Notes under the pieces: generated by a model | Database searches by the model: none | Seen by the model: only the letters and a program-made list of their open reading frames with translations | What the model was told of the DNA's origin: nothing | Position numbers and translations under genes: made by a program | Shown: one piece after another, positions 49,988 to 58,980 of the stretch | How positions within the stretch are numbered: the first letter of the stretch is position 1 | Layout: every line of letters begins with the position of its first letter | DNA from: Bacillus suaedaesalsae | GTDB taxonomy: Bacteria > Bacillota > Bacilli > Bacillales > SA4 | Assembly (NCBI RefSeq): GCF_016890225.1 | Contig: NZ_JAFELM010000034.1 | Location: 1-64,000 of the forward strand | Direction of reading: 5' to 3' | Length of the DNA stretch: 64,000 nt

Positions 49988-51194
49988 GCTAGAACAACGA
50001 TTAAACCAACTAAAAAATAGCTATGAAGAAATCCCAACCGCAAGTAATCCGGCCAAAATTATGGAGCAAATTAAGAAAACTAAGCAAAAGCAAAAGAAAA
50101 AATGGGTAACACAACTACCATACGTTGCAAGCTTTATCGGCGTACTCATTATCGGATCGCTCCTTGCTGTTCAGATGTTATCATCACAAGGTACGAATCA
50201 AGGTGATGGAGAAAAGAAACCGGAAGAAAAACCACCTGTAACGAATGAACAGAAAGTCACGAAGGAACAGATAGCGGAAAAGCAAAAAATACTCGTAGCA
50301 TACTACGATGAATTACTGTCTACTTCCTATGAACACCCAATTGTGGAAATTAAAAATTTAGAGGAATTACCGTACATTCGAGAAACGAAGGAATTCATTG
50401 AAGAAGTAGGTGAACCGGAGTATAAAAAATATAAAAATGAAAAAGACCTGGAACAATCGTACGAAGAATATATGGCGTTTGTTAAAGATCGATTCGAAAT
50501 GCCTAAAACTGACTTAGGGCAGTTGGAGACTAGTAATAAAGAGGATCTATCATCTGATGTAATGGATATCATGCGAAAACAAGAGGAATTAAAAGTACAT
50601 TTTCAGAAAGAATTAACTGCATTTGCTATTTCAGGTGAGATACTCAAAATTAGCCAAGATTTTTTTGAACAAAAGGAAAAACTTCTTTCTGTTAGCGGAA
50701 TTGAAAACCAAGAATTGAAAGAGTTTGCTCAATATTTAAAAGATAATGGGTATACATTAATTGATATAGAAGGGCAGCATGAGGTAGAGATAAACTTCCA
50801 AAGCATCCTTGATTTATATGGGGGCAAGATAGATCAAGATGTTAAAGATTTTATTAATATAAATAGTTCAAGACTTGCAATTGATGGTGGACTTTCGAAA
50901 AACTGGGATATAATTGCTGAAAAAATAATTATTCTAGAAGAGAGTAGAAAGAATTATAAAGGTTCGAGTAAGGTTCTTATGGATAATTTATTTAACGAGT
51001 ATTTTAATTTCTACTTTAATGGGAATGTGAGTAAACCTGCATTCTTAAATGATGGTTATCTTGACCCTGAATTAAAAGAAAGTTATCAAAAGTTCTTAAA
51101 TGAGAAAGATCCTGATACAGAAGCTTATAAAAAGGTTGAAAATTACTATAATAGTCTTAAAGAAGCTGAGTTTCATAAAAGTGCTATTGAGTAA
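49980..51194 (+). CDS. Probable membrane anti-sigma factor with large extracytoplasmic domain
   Basis: A 404-aa protein: cytoplasmic N-terminus of about 45 residues (KLEQRLNQLKNSYEEIPTAS, ending in a run of Lys), one TM segment PYVASFIGVLIIGSLLAVQM, then about 335 Glu/Lys-rich, mostly helical residues outside. The topology and the overlap with the sigma gene argue for an anti-sigma factor held at the membrane. No zinc (ZAS) motif is visible. ATG 49980 is preferred (9 nt from GGGGGG) over ATG 49974. The large sensor part has no domain I recognise. Confidence 0.75.
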   Translation: MDKLEQRLNQLKNSYEEIPTASNPAKIMEQIKKTKQKQKKKWVTQLPYVASFIGVLIIGSLLAVQMLSSQGTNQGDGEKKPEEKPPVTNEQKVTKEQIAEKQKILVAYYDELLSTSYEHPIVEIKNLEELPYIRETKEFIEEVGEPEYKKYKNEKDLEQSYEEYMAFVKDRFEMPKTDLGQLETSNKEDLSSDVMDIMRKQEELKVHFQKELTAFAISGEILKISQDFFEQKEKLLSVSGIENQELKEFAQYLKDNGYTLIDIEGQHEVEINFQSILDLYGGKIDQDVKDFININSSRLAIDGGLSKNWDIIAEKIIILEESRKNYKGSSKVLMDNLFNEYFNFYFNGNVSKPAFLNDGYLDPELKESYQKFLNEKDPDTEAYKKVENYYNSLKEAEFHKSAIE

Positions 51195-51257
51195 TATATA
51201 AATGTTCTTACTGTAATCGATTGTTACTTTTTAACTAAATTTTGAGCAAAAGTGAAT

Positions 51258-51376
51258 TGAAGCGTAAGTCACTTGACTCCTGCGGGAAGAAGAGAAAAGG
51301 TGGAGACCCCACAGGCGAAGCCGAGGAGGCTCCACTTTCTCCCCGCGGAAAGCAAGTGACTGCAGCGGAAAGGAAC
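51258..51376 (-). repeat. Dispersed GC-rich palindromic repeat, copy R4
   Basis: AAGTCACTTGACTCCTGCGG, GGTGGAGACCCCACAGGCG, CCGAGGAGGCTCCAC and CCCGCGGAAAGCAAGTGACT. Arms AGTCACTTG/CAAGTGACT are perfectly complementary. Same orientation as R3 and R5. Confidence 0.85.
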
Positions 51377-51435
51377 GGTCTCAGTTCAGAATAGAAAAAA
51401 CAATCATTTAGTAAAGAACCCTATTAATAAATAAG

Positions 51436-51464
51436 AAAGGACGGCCAAAAGCCGTCCTTTTTGA
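51436..51464 (+). terminator. Free-standing intrinsic terminator
   Basis: Perfect 10-bp stem AAAGGACGGC/GCCGTCCTTT with CAAAA loop. It lies between repeat R4 and yugI, and would end the sigma/anti-sigma transcript beyond the repeat. Confidence 0.82.
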
Positions 51465-51542
51465 TTAAATAACATTACTATGATATAATTTTATATTGCG
51501 TATATAAAGTGATAGAAAATAAAACATATAGGAGTGTTTCGG

Positions 51543-51932
51543 ATGTCAGAAAAAATCGAAGTAGGTAGTGTATTAACAGGTAAGGTAACAGGAATTCAAG
51601 CTTATGGTGCGTTTGTTGCGTTAAATGAAACGACTCAAGGTCTTGTTCATATTTCAGAAATTAAGCATGGTTTCGTAAAGGACGTTAGCGAACATTTATC
51701 TGTTGGGGACGAGGTAAATGTAAAAGTTCTTTCTATTAACGAAGAAAAAGGGAAGATTAGTCTTTCTATCCGTGCTACAGAAAAAGCACCAGAAAAAGCT
51801 CCACTTCAAAAGATCATGAATAAAAAGAGTGAGAAGTCTGATACAGAACTACAAGGCTTCAACACATTAAAAGACAAGCTTGAAGAGTGGATTGAACAAT
51901 CTAACGGCCGTGAAAACTTATTAAAGAAATAA
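51543..51932 (+). CDS. yugI: YugI, S1-domain RNA-binding protein (GSP13)
   Basis: This 129-aa protein has one S1 OB-fold domain (about residues 6-75: EVGSVLTGKVTGIQAYGAFV, LVHISEIKHGFVKDV) and a polar tail. B. subtilis YugI is general stress protein 13. It probably binds RNA or ribosomes. ATG 51543 follows AGGAG by 8 nt; GTG 51534 is part of the spacer. Confidence 0.93.
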   Translation: MSEKIEVGSVLTGKVTGIQAYGAFVALNETTQGLVHISEIKHGFVKDVSEHLSVGDEVNVKVLSINEEKGKISLSIRATEKAPEKAPLQKIMNKKSEKSDTELQGFNTLKDKLEEWIEQSNGRENLLKK

Positions 51933-51944
51933 TCACTAATAGAA

Positions 51945-51974
51945 AAAAGGTAGGGAATCTTCCCTACCTTTTTC
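51945..51974. terminator. Bidirectional terminator yugI/yuzA
   Basis: AAAAAGGTAGGGA/TCCCTACCTTTTT stem between convergent genes. Confidence 0.88.
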
Positions 51975-51984
51975 TTATGCAGAA

Positions 51985-52218
51985 TTAACGTGTTGCTCTT
52001 GGTTCTGCAGATGTTTCCATCTCTTTCCAAGGCTTGAATAATAGTCCTAAGTTGATTAAACCAGCAATCCCAACTAATCCGTAAATGATACGTGATAATG
52101 CTGAATCTTGTCCACCAAAGATCGCAGCAACTAGGTCAAATTGGAAGAAGCCAATTAGTCCCCAGTTAATCGCACCGATTATTGTTAGAGCTAACGCAAG
52201 ACGTTGAATTGTACTCAC
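51985..52218 (-). CDS. yuzA: YuzA, DUF378 membrane protein
   Basis: This 77-aa DUF378 protein has two TM segments: LALALTIIGAINWGLIGFFQ and IIYGLVGIAGLINLGLLF, with the conserved NWGL motif. Function unknown. Start GTG 52218 with GGAGGGAAACGTA upstream. Lies between yugI and yugJ as in B. subtilis. Confidence 0.9.
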   Translation of the reverse strand: MSTIQRLALALTIIGAINWGLIGFFQFDLVAAIFGGQDSALSRIIYGLVGIAGLINLGLLFKPWKEMETSAEPRATR

Positions 52219-52374
52219 TACGTTTCCCTCCTTATTATTAAAATAACTACATTTTTAGCATGAGTACATTTCAATGAAATTATGCATACTGCTATAAGGA
52301 GTCATGTTTCTTTACAATCGCTACACCTGTGATACATAATGAGAAATGACCAAATCATGAGGAGGTAATGAATC

Positions 52375-53538
52375 ATGGAACAGTTTACATTTTATAATCC
52401 AACCAAGCTTATATTCGGAAAAGATACGTTATCACATCTTCAAACAGAAATACCTACATACGGTAAAAAAGTATTAGTAGTATATGGTGGAGGCAGCATT
52501 AAGCGTAGCGGCCTATATGATAAAGTGATGAAAGAGCTACAAGAAATAAATGCAGAAGTTCACGAGCTTGGTGGTGTTGAACCAAATCCGAGATTAACGA
52601 CTGCTCAAAAAGGTATTGAAATTTGTAAAGCAGAAGGAATAGATTTTCTTCTAGCAGTTGGTGGTGGAAGTGTCATCGACTGTACGAAATTAATCTCAGC
52701 TGGTAGCAAGTACGATGGAGATGCATGGAATCTTGTTCTTAGAAAGGCTGAAGTAAAAGAGGCTTTACCATTTGGAACAGTTTTAACATTAGCTGCAACG
52801 GGTTCTGAAATGAACTCAGGCTCTGTCATTACAAACTGGGAAACAAATGAAAAGTATGGCTGGGGCAGTCCACTTACATTCCCTAAGTTTTCAATTCTTG
52901 ATCCAACGAATACGTTTACTGTGCCTCAAAATCAAACCATTTATGGAATTGTAGATATGATGTCACACGTATTCGAACAGTATTTCCACAATGTAACGAA
53001 CACTCCACTTCAAGATCGTTTATGTGAAGGAACATTGCGCACTGTAATGGAGGTAGCACCAAAATTAGTTAATGATTTAGAAAACTATGAATACCGTGAG
53101 ACAATTCTATACAGTGGTACAATTGCCTTAAATGGAATGCTGCAAATGGGGTACCGAGGAGACTGGGCAACTCACAATATTGAGCATGCTGTTTCTGCCG
53201 TATACGATATTCCTCACGGTGGTGGATTAGCGATTCTTTTCCCAAATTGGATGAAGCATACATTGGATACAAACGTTGCTCGTTTTAAGCAATTAGCAGT
53301 TCGAGTATTTGATGTAAATCCAGACGGAAAGTCTGACAGAGAAGTAGCTCTAGAAGGAATTGAAAAGCTACGCAGCTTCTGGAACAGCATCGGAGCTCCA
53401 TCTCGTTTAGCGGATTATGATATTGATGATGAAAAGCTTGAATTAATGGCAGACAAAGCAATGGCCCGCGGCGAATACGGTAACTTCCAAAAATTAAATA
53501 GAGAAGATACGTTAGCGATTTATCGCGCTTCACTATAA
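52375..53538 (+). CDS. yugJ: YugJ, iron-type NAD(P)-dependent alcohol dehydrogenase
   Basis: This 387-aa group III (iron-containing) alcohol dehydrogenase is of the butanol dehydrogenase type. NAD(P) site [14 protein letters not shown]; metal site spread over [34 protein letters not shown]. It reduces aldehydes to alcohols; the physiological substrate is unknown. AGGAGGTAATGAATC before ATG 52375. Strong terminator behind. Confidence 0.93.
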   Translation: MEQFTFYNPTKLIFGKDTLSHLQTEIPTYGKKVLVVYGGGSIKRSGLYDKVMKELQEINAEVHELGGVEPNPRLTTAQKGIEICKAEGIDFLLAVGGGSVIDCTKLISAGSKYDGDAWNLVLRKAEVKEALPFGTVLTLAATGSEMNSGSVITNWETNEKYGWGSPLTFPKFSILDPTNTFTVPQNQTIYGIVDMMSHVFEQYFHNVTNTPLQDRLCEGTLRTVMEVAPKLVNDLENYEYRETILYSGTIALNGMLQMGYRGDWATHNIEHAVSAVYDIPHGGGLAILFPNWMKHTLDTNVARFKQLAVRVFDVNPDGKSDREVALEGIEKLRSFWNSIGAPSRLADYDIDDEKLELMADKAMARGEYGNFQKLNREDTLAIYRASL

Positions 53539-53544
53539 ACTAAG

Positions 53545-53576
53545 GTAGCACTTCAACTTGAAGTGCTATTTTTTTT
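53545..53576 (+). terminator. Intrinsic terminator of yugJ
   Basis: TAGCACTTC/GAAGTGCTA stem with a 5-nt loop followed by nine T. Confidence 0.9.
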
Positions 53577-53812
53577 TGTGAAAATAATAGCGAATAGCGA
53601 AATTCATTTAAAACGCGAGAAAAATTAAAAAGCGAAAATAATAATCTAATCACACGAAAAATACATGAGATTGATCCAAAACTCATTTTTTGGTATGAAA
53701 TTTAACTTAATTTCCAATGTATCCGTTTACAAAATTCCACCCTTCTTGATTTGCTATCATGAATTCGATAAAGTGAAAGAGGCAAGACTGTTTAATAGAG
53801 GAGGCTTATAAA

Positions 53813-55159
53813 ATGAGTCATATCAAATTTGATTATTCAAAGGCGTTATCGTTTTTTGGAGAGCATGAACTTACATATTTACGTGATGCAGTAAAAGTTG
53901 CACACCACTCTTTACATGAGAAAACAGGTGCAGGGAATGATTATTTAGGATGGATTGATTTACCGACACAATACGATCAAGAGGAATTTTCTCGCATTGT
54001 GAAAAGTGCAGAGAAGATTAAATCTGATTCGGATGTATTACTTGTGGTTGGTATAGGTGGTTCATACCTTGGTGCACGTGCTGCAATCGAATTATTAAAT
54101 CACTCTTTTTATAATGCTTTATCAAAAGAACAACGTAAAACTCCACAAGTGATCTTTGTTGGTAACAACATTAGTTCTACATACTTAAAAGATGTAATGG
54201 AGTTACTTGATGGTAGAGATTTCTCGGTTAATGTTATCTCAAAATCTGGAACAACGACAGAACCAGCAATTGCTTTTCGTATTTTCCGTAAGCTTCTAGA
54301 AGAAAAGTACGGTAAAGAAGAAGCAAGAAAGAGAATTTATGCGACTACTGACAAAGCTAGAGGTGCATTAAAAACACTGGCAACTGAAGAAGGGTACGAA
54401 TCATTTGTTATCCCAGATGATGTTGGTGGAAGATACTCTGTACTAACAGCAGTAGGTTTACTTCCGATTGCAGTGAGCGGGGCAAATATTGAACAAATGA
54501 TGAAGGGTGCGCAGGATGCAAGTGAGGCATTTGGAAAATCAGAGCTAGAAGAAAACCTTGCGTACCAATATGCAGCTGTTCGTAACGTTCTTTACAATAA
54601 AGGAAAAACGATTGAGATGTTAATTAACTACGAACCTGGTCTACAATATTTTGCGGAATGGTGGAAGCAGTTGTTCGGCGAAAGTGAAGGAAAAGATCAA
54701 AAAGGAATTTTCCCATCTTCTGCGAACTTCTCAACAGACTTACACTCATTAGGTCAATACGTACAAGAAGGTCGTCGTGATCTTTTTGAAACGATTATTA
54801 GTGTAGAGAACTCTCGTCATGAACTGATTATTGAAGCGGAAGAGCAAGACCTTGATGGCTTAAACTATTTAGCAGGTAAATCAGTTGATTTCGTTAATAA
54901 AAAGGCATTCCAAGGAACTATGCTAGCACATACAGATGGAGGCGTTCCAAACTTAATTGTGGAGATTCCTCGTTTAGATGAGTATACGTTTGGATACTTA
55001 GTATACTTCTTTGAGAAGGCTTGTGCGATGAGTGGCTATTTACTTGGTGTCAATCCATTTGATCAACCAGGTGTTGAAGCATACAAAGTTAATATGTTCG
55101 CATTACTTGGTAAGCCAGGCTTTGAAGAGAAGAAAGAAGAATTAGAAAAAAGATTATAA
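53813..55159 (+). CDS. pgi: Glucose-6-phosphate isomerase Pgi
   Basis: This 448-aa enzyme interconverts glucose-6-phosphate and fructose-6-phosphate. Landmarks: [53 protein letters not shown] and [18 protein letters not shown]. Length matches B. subtilis Pgi (about 450 aa). AGAGGAGGC before ATG 53813. Confidence 0.97.
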   Translation: MSHIKFDYSKALSFFGEHELTYLRDAVKVAHHSLHEKTGAGNDYLGWIDLPTQYDQEEFSRIVKSAEKIKSDSDVLLVVGIGGSYLGARAAIELLNHSFYNALSKEQRKTPQVIFVGNNISSTYLKDVMELLDGRDFSVNVISKSGTTTEPAIAFRIFRKLLEEKYGKEEARKRIYATTDKARGALKTLATEEGYESFVIPDDVGGRYSVLTAVGLLPIAVSGANIEQMMKGAQDASEAFGKSELEENLAYQYAAVRNVLYNKGKTIEMLINYEPGLQYFAEWWKQLFGESEGKDQKGIFPSSANFSTDLHSLGQYVQEGRRDLFETIISVENSRHELIIEAEEQDLDGLNYLAGKSVDFVNKKAFQGTMLAHTDGGVPNLIVEIPRLDEYTFGYLVYFFEKACAMSGYLLGVNPFDQPGVEAYKVNMFALLGKPGFEEKKEELEKRL

Positions 55160-55165
55160 AATGAA

Positions 55166-55204
55166 AAATGAAGTGAGGAATTTTTTCCTCACTTCATTTT
55201 TTTA
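55166..55204 (+). terminator. Intrinsic terminator of pgi
   Basis: Perfect 15-bp stem AAATGAAGTGAGGAA/TTCCTCACTTCATTT, TTTT loop and T-run. Confidence 0.9.
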
Positions 55205-55304
55205 TTTGTAGAAAGACTGCCACGGAACCATGTTTTACTTTCATCATCAATAATTTTCCCATGAATGGATAACCTAAAGATAGATTAAAAAAGGAGCTGA
55301 TTGT

Positions 55305-55709
55305 ATGATTGAAATCCCTTCGCAGCTTGAGGGTCAATCCTTTAACTTATACAGATTAGAATCCACGTTAAAGCCTATTGGCTATGTCATCGGTGGAAAC
55401 TGGGATTATGATCATGGTTATTTTGATTATAAGATTGATGATGAAGTTGGCTATCAATTTTTACGTGTTCCATTTACAGCAGTAGATGGTCAATTAGATT
55501 CTCAAAATACAACTGTACAACTAGGGCGTCCGTTTTTGCTTTCCCATAAGTATCAAATTGGTTTAGATGATCATGTAAGAGGAATTGATCCTGGAACGTT
55601 CAATCAATTCTCTGAGCCACAGGATCCAGATGCTTCCTTCCCGACAAAATACATCGATCTTGGAAAATCATTGGTAAAAGAACTAGAGGATTTATTACAA
55701 CAAGATTAA
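55305..55709 (+). CDS. yugN: YugN-like family protein
   Basis: This 134-aa protein has the YugN signature: EIPSQLEGQSFNLYRLESTL and IGGNWDYDHGYFDYKIDD, soluble. Function unknown. SD AAAAGGAGCTGAT before ATG 55305. The stop overlaps the yugO stop by 4 bp on the other strand. Confidence 0.92.
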   Translation: MIEIPSQLEGQSFNLYRLESTLKPIGYVIGGNWDYDHGYFDYKIDDEVGYQFLRVPFTAVDGQLDSQNTTVQLGRPFLLSHKYQIGLDDHVRGIDPGTFNQFSEPQDPDASFPTKYIDLGKSLVKELEDLLQQD

Positions 55710-56701
55710 TGACGAATGATTAATAATTCGTCTGTTTTTAAAATGGAAAAGGTAGGGGATGGATTGATAAACGATTCGTCCCTTCTTTTAATACCGATTA
55801 ATAAAATGCCTTTTTTTATAAGGTGTTTAATGCATTCTTCATAGGACAAGCCTTCAATTTCTTCAGGAACAAGTATATATTCTATTTTATTCCCCGAAAG
55901 GTTATCTAACATAATGAGCAGCGCATCGCTCATACCGTGTGACATGATACTATTTGCCATTACGTAGCTTGTCAGTTTATTCGTTTGTATCACTTCATCA
56001 GCACCTGCACGCTTTGCGTTTATTATTTGGTTCTTCGTTAAAATCTCCACAATGGTATAGATGGAAGGATTCATTCCTTTTGCTGTAACAAGGGTTAAGA
56101 TTGTCGCCATATCTGCATGAGATTCATTTTTACTTTGATCAGCAGAAATAATTATCATAGCAGCTACTTCAATATTTGCCCTCCGCAATGTATCATCATT
56201 AGATGGGTCTCCTTTAATAAAGGTAATGTTCCGATCAGAAAGTGGATTTTCTTTTAATGTTTCATCCACTAAGACGATTTGTAGTTTATCGTTTGTTCCA
56301 TTTAACTGGACAAGTGTTTCTCTAATTCTCTCATTCCATCCAATTAAAATAACATGGTTTTCTCCTTTAAAGGTTGATTTTCCTTCAGCAAAAGAATTCT
56401 CTAACGAGATGGTAGCAGCAGATAATGTTACAAAATAAAACGTCATAAAGGCTGTACCAACCAGAATTAATAACATCCCAACAGCACGACCAATTTCAGT
56501 TGTGGGAGAGTAGTCACCATAACCAACCGTTGAAATTGTGACGATCGCCCACCACATTCCTTCAAATATTGTCGGGAATGTCCCAGGTTCAATAAAATGT
56601 ATGATGGTCCCAAACAAGACTATCGATAATAATGCTAATAGTACGAGCCTGATTACAAGAGGCAGTCGTAAATAGGAAAATAAAATTGATCTAACGCTCA
56701 T
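55706..56701 (-). CDS. yugO: YugO, two-TM potassium channel with RCK/TrkA-N domain
   Basis: This 331-aa MthK-type K+ channel has TM1 (VIRLVLLALLSIVLFGTIIH), pore helix and selectivity filter ITISTVGYGDYSPTT, TM2 (LLILVGTAFMTFYFVTL), then a cytoplasmic RCK domain (about 110-235; HVILIGWNERIRETLVQL) and a TrkA-C-like end. In B. subtilis YugO acts in biofilm and electrical signalling. The upstream mstX gene ends 13 nt before, giving the mstX-yugO operon. Confidence 0.94.
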   Translation of the reverse strand: MSVRSILFSYLRLPLVIRLVLLALLSIVLFGTIIHFIEPGTFPTIFEGMWWAIVTISTVGYGDYSPTTEIGRAVGMLLILVGTAFMTFYFVTLSAATISLENSFAEGKSTFKGENHVILIGWNERIRETLVQLNGTNDKLQIVLVDETLKENPLSDRNITFIKGDPSNDDTLRRANIEVAAMIIISADQSKNESHADMATILTLVTAKGMNPSIYTIVEILTKNQIINAKRAGADEVIQTNKLTSYVMANSIMSHGMSDALLIMLDNLSGNKIEYILVPEEIEGLSYEECIKHLIKKGILLIGIKRRDESFINPSPTFSILKTDELLIIRH

Positions 56702-56714
56702 AGATGATCATTCC

Positions 56715-56984
56715 TTATTCCTCTTCATTTTGAGGGCTATCCTTTTGATTTAATGGGATAAGTGACAAAATTTCCTTCACAATTTTATTCATTCTTTGGT
56801 CGATTTCCTCATTACCATATATTTTTTTTGCTCTTTCAATAATGGTTGTTGCCTCATCATCAAACTCAATTAAAGGTTTATCTTCTTCCGCATCATTGTA
56901 GAGCTGAATAAATGAATCTAAACCTTCATTTAACTTATCTATCGCATCACTTAATGTTTGTTTTTCTTGTGTATGTAACTTCAT
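56715..56984 (-). CDS. mstX: Mistic (MstX) homologue
   Basis: This 89-aa acidic helical protein resembles B. subtilis Mistic: the segment LSDAIDKLNEGLDSFIQLYN and the following EEDKPLIEFDDEA match its conserved core. Mistic associates with the membrane without a signal sequence and assists YugO. ATG 56984 lies 6-7 nt after GAGGTG, giving the short form known from other bacilli; ATG 57002 and the start at 57014 are alternatives. 13 nt separate it from yugO. Confidence 0.88.
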   Translation of the reverse strand: MKLHTQEKQTLSDAIDKLNEGLDSFIQLYNDAEEDKPLIEFDDEATTIIERAKKIYGNEEIDQRMNKIVKEILSLIPLNQKDSPQNEEE

Positions 56985-57106
56985 ATGTTTCACCTCTTCC
57001 ATTATTGTTACCATTTCTTTCTAACCTCATAACTTTTAAAGGTTGCTAGTGAATGAATTCCCATTGATTGAATCATACTAATTTTAGTCGTAAAGGAGGT
57101 TCTTAC

Positions 57107-57268
57107 ATGAAAAGGTTTCTTATGCTTTTTCTAGCTATTGGTTTAGTAATGACTGGTTGCTCAAACGCATCAGATTCAGATAATCCAGATGCAAATGAAA
57201 CGGTAGGTAACGACTCAAGTGGAAGTGGTGGAGACAGTGATGGATCGTCTTCGGTAGGTTCTTCTTGA
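57107..57268 (+). CDS. Small lipoprotein, 53 aa
   Basis: A 53-residue lipoprotein: signal MKRFLMLFLAIGLVMTGCSN with lipobox VMTGC (Cys18), then only 35 mature residues rich in Ser, Asp and Gly (SGSGGDSDGSSSVGSS). No folded domain is visible. AAAGGAGGT before ATG 57107 fixes the start. Unknown role. Lies between mstX (divergent) and sspH. Confidence 0.75.
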   Translation: MKRFLMLFLAIGLVMTGCSNASDSDNPDANETVGNDSSGSGGDSDGSSSVGSS

Positions 57269-57313
57269 TTAGTAATACTGAAAACTAATAAAACGTATTT
57301 TGGAGTGAAGGAA

Positions 57314-57505
57314 ATGGAAATGAATCGTGTGAAGCAAATTGTTTCGTCTCCGGCAGAGATTACGGTAAGTTATCACGGAGTACCAATTTGGATTAAAAGT
57401 TATGATGAAAATGCGAATACAGCGCGTGTTTATTCTCGTTCAAAGCCAGAAGAGGAAATGGACGTATCAATTGGAGAGTTGTCCGAAGAGCTAACAGAAT
57501 TGTAA
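57314..57505 (+). CDS. sspH: Small acid-soluble spore protein, H type (SspH)
   Basis: This 63-aa H-type SASP is a minor protein of the spore core. It has the family blocks NRVKQIVSSPAEITVSYHGV and YDENANTARVYSR. ATG 57314 follows GGAGTG by 7 nt; ATG 57320 is the alternative. Expected to be made in the forespore. Terminator immediately behind. Confidence 0.9.
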   Translation: MEMNRVKQIVSSPAEITVSYHGVPIWIKSYDENANTARVYSRSKPEEEMDVSIGELSEELTEL

Positions 57506-57511
57506 GTCAAA

Positions 57512-57547
57512 AAAGCATGGATCATTGCATCTATGCTTATTTTTTTT
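57512..57547 (+). terminator. Intrinsic terminator of sspH
   Basis: AAGCATGGAT/ATCTATGCTT stem (one mismatch) and T-run. Confidence 0.82.
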
Positions 57548-57628
57548 GTCATAATCATCCATTGTATTATTTGCCATCGTTTAATATCATAATGATATAC
57601 TTTTTTTACATATAAGGTGGGAAGATCC

Positions 57629-58876
57629 ATGGAAGTTTTTGTTGCAAAACAGCCAATATTTAACGAAAAGGAAGAAGTCACCGCTTACGAGTTATTGTAT
57701 CGAAATAGCAAGGCAAATGGATATTCTCATACAGATGGAGACAAAGCTACTTCCGAAGTAATTGTTAACAGCTTCTTAAACATTGGATTAGGAGAACTTT
57801 CAAAGGGAAAGCCATGCTTTATTAACTTTACAGAAAATCTTCTTAAATTAAAGCTTCCAACTTACTTTACCCCTCTATCCATTGTGGTAGAGATTTTAGA
57901 GAATGTAAAAGCCACTCCAGAGGTTATCGAATTATGTAAAGAGCTTAAGGCTTATGGTTACACTATTGCTCTTGATGATTTCTTCCTGTTACATGGTGAT
58001 GAGCATGTATTAGCATTACTTGAGTTTGTAGATATCATTAAGATTGATTTTAGATCCACCACGAGGGAAGCTAGAAATCAGCTAATGGACTATTTAAAGC
58101 CGTTTAATTTAAAATTCCTCGCTGAAAAGGTAGAAACAAGAGAAGAGTACGAGCAAGCAACGGTTGATGGATACAGCTATTTTCAAGGGTATTTTTTCAG
58201 TAAACCAGTGATATTACAAAGTCATGATATTCCATCCTACTATTTTTCCTATTTACTCGTTCTCGAAGAGTTAGACATGCCAGTGCCTGATATTGACCAT
58301 ATTACGCAAGTGATTGAAAAGGATTTATCTATTTCATATAAATTATTGAAGCTTATAAATTCTCCAACTATTCGTCCGAAATATGAAGTCAGTTCGATTA
58401 AACAAGCTGTCGTTTTACTCGGATTAATCGAGATAAAGAAATGGATTTATGTACTTTCCATAAAAGGAGTTGGGGATAGTGATGAATCTTCGAAAGAAAT
58501 CATCCATTTAAGTTTAACGAGAGCAAAGATTGGCGAACTTCTCGGTACATACATGGGCATTAAACCAATGGAAAGCTCTAAATATTTCTTGCTTGGTATG
58601 TTTTCCCTGATTGATACGATTCTTCGTGTTCCTATGGATAAGGTATTAGCAGAACTCCCTCTTTCATTTGACATCAAGAATGCCTTAAAAGGGGAAGAAG
58701 AAGACTTAGGTTATGTGCTAGAGCTTATCAAAGCACTGGAAAGAATGCAGCTATCCAATAAATTATTTAAAACATTAACTCCAAATTTAAGTGAATCAGA
58801 TCTTTTTGAAGTATATTCAAAGGCAAATTTATGGGCGGATCAGCTTATGCGTGAGGTTGATACAATTGTTACTTAA
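57629..58876 (+). CDS. yuxH: YuxH/PdeH, EAL-HDOD cyclic-di-GMP phosphodiesterase
   Basis: This 415-aa protein has an N-terminal EAL domain (about 1-205) and a C-terminal HDOD domain (about 210-400; KDLSISYKLLKLINSPTIRP). The EAL part begins VFVAKQPIFNEKEEVTAYEL as in YuxH, which in B. subtilis is the c-di-GMP phosphodiesterase PdeH. Motifs: YELLYR, FINFTENLL, VEILENV, IALDDFFLLHGDEH (only the first part of DDFGTG), IKIDF and LAEKVE. ATG 57629 follows AAGGTGGG. The HDOD part is typical of this subgroup. Activity is inferred from B. subtilis. Confidence 0.9.
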   Translation: MEVFVAKQPIFNEKEEVTAYELLYRNSKANGYSHTDGDKATSEVIVNSFLNIGLGELSKGKPCFINFTENLLKLKLPTYFTPLSIVVEILENVKATPEVIELCKELKAYGYTIALDDFFLLHGDEHVLALLEFVDIIKIDFRSTTREARNQLMDYLKPFNLKFLAEKVETREEYEQATVDGYSYFQGYFFSKPVILQSHDIPSYYFSYLLVLEELDMPVPDIDHITQVIEKDLSISYKLLKLINSPTIRPKYEVSSIKQAVVLLGLIEIKKWIYVLSIKGVGDSDESSKEIIHLSLTRAKIGELLGTYMGIKPMESSKYFLLGMFSLIDTILRVPMDKVLAELPLSFDIKNALKGEEEDLGYVLELIKALERMQLSNKLFKTLTPNLSESDLFEVYSKANLWADQLMREVDTIVT

Positions 58877-58905
58877 ATACCTAGTCATCGACTAGGTATT
58901 TTTCT
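58876..58905 (+). terminator. Intrinsic terminator of yuxH
   Basis: AATACCTAGT/ACTAGGTATT stem with CATCG loop and T-run. Confidence 0.88.
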
Positions 58906-58980
58906 TATGCAGGTAATGGCTATAAATATCTTTTGTTCAAATATAATGGATATATACGGATGTTGAATAGGAGGTTGAAA

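Noticed and set aside
53576-53700. Recurring GCGAA motifs between yugJ and pgi as a tandem repeat
   Set aside because: Spacing varies (about 17-22 bp) and the surrounding sequence is not repeated, unlike the regular 21-bp array before yuiF.
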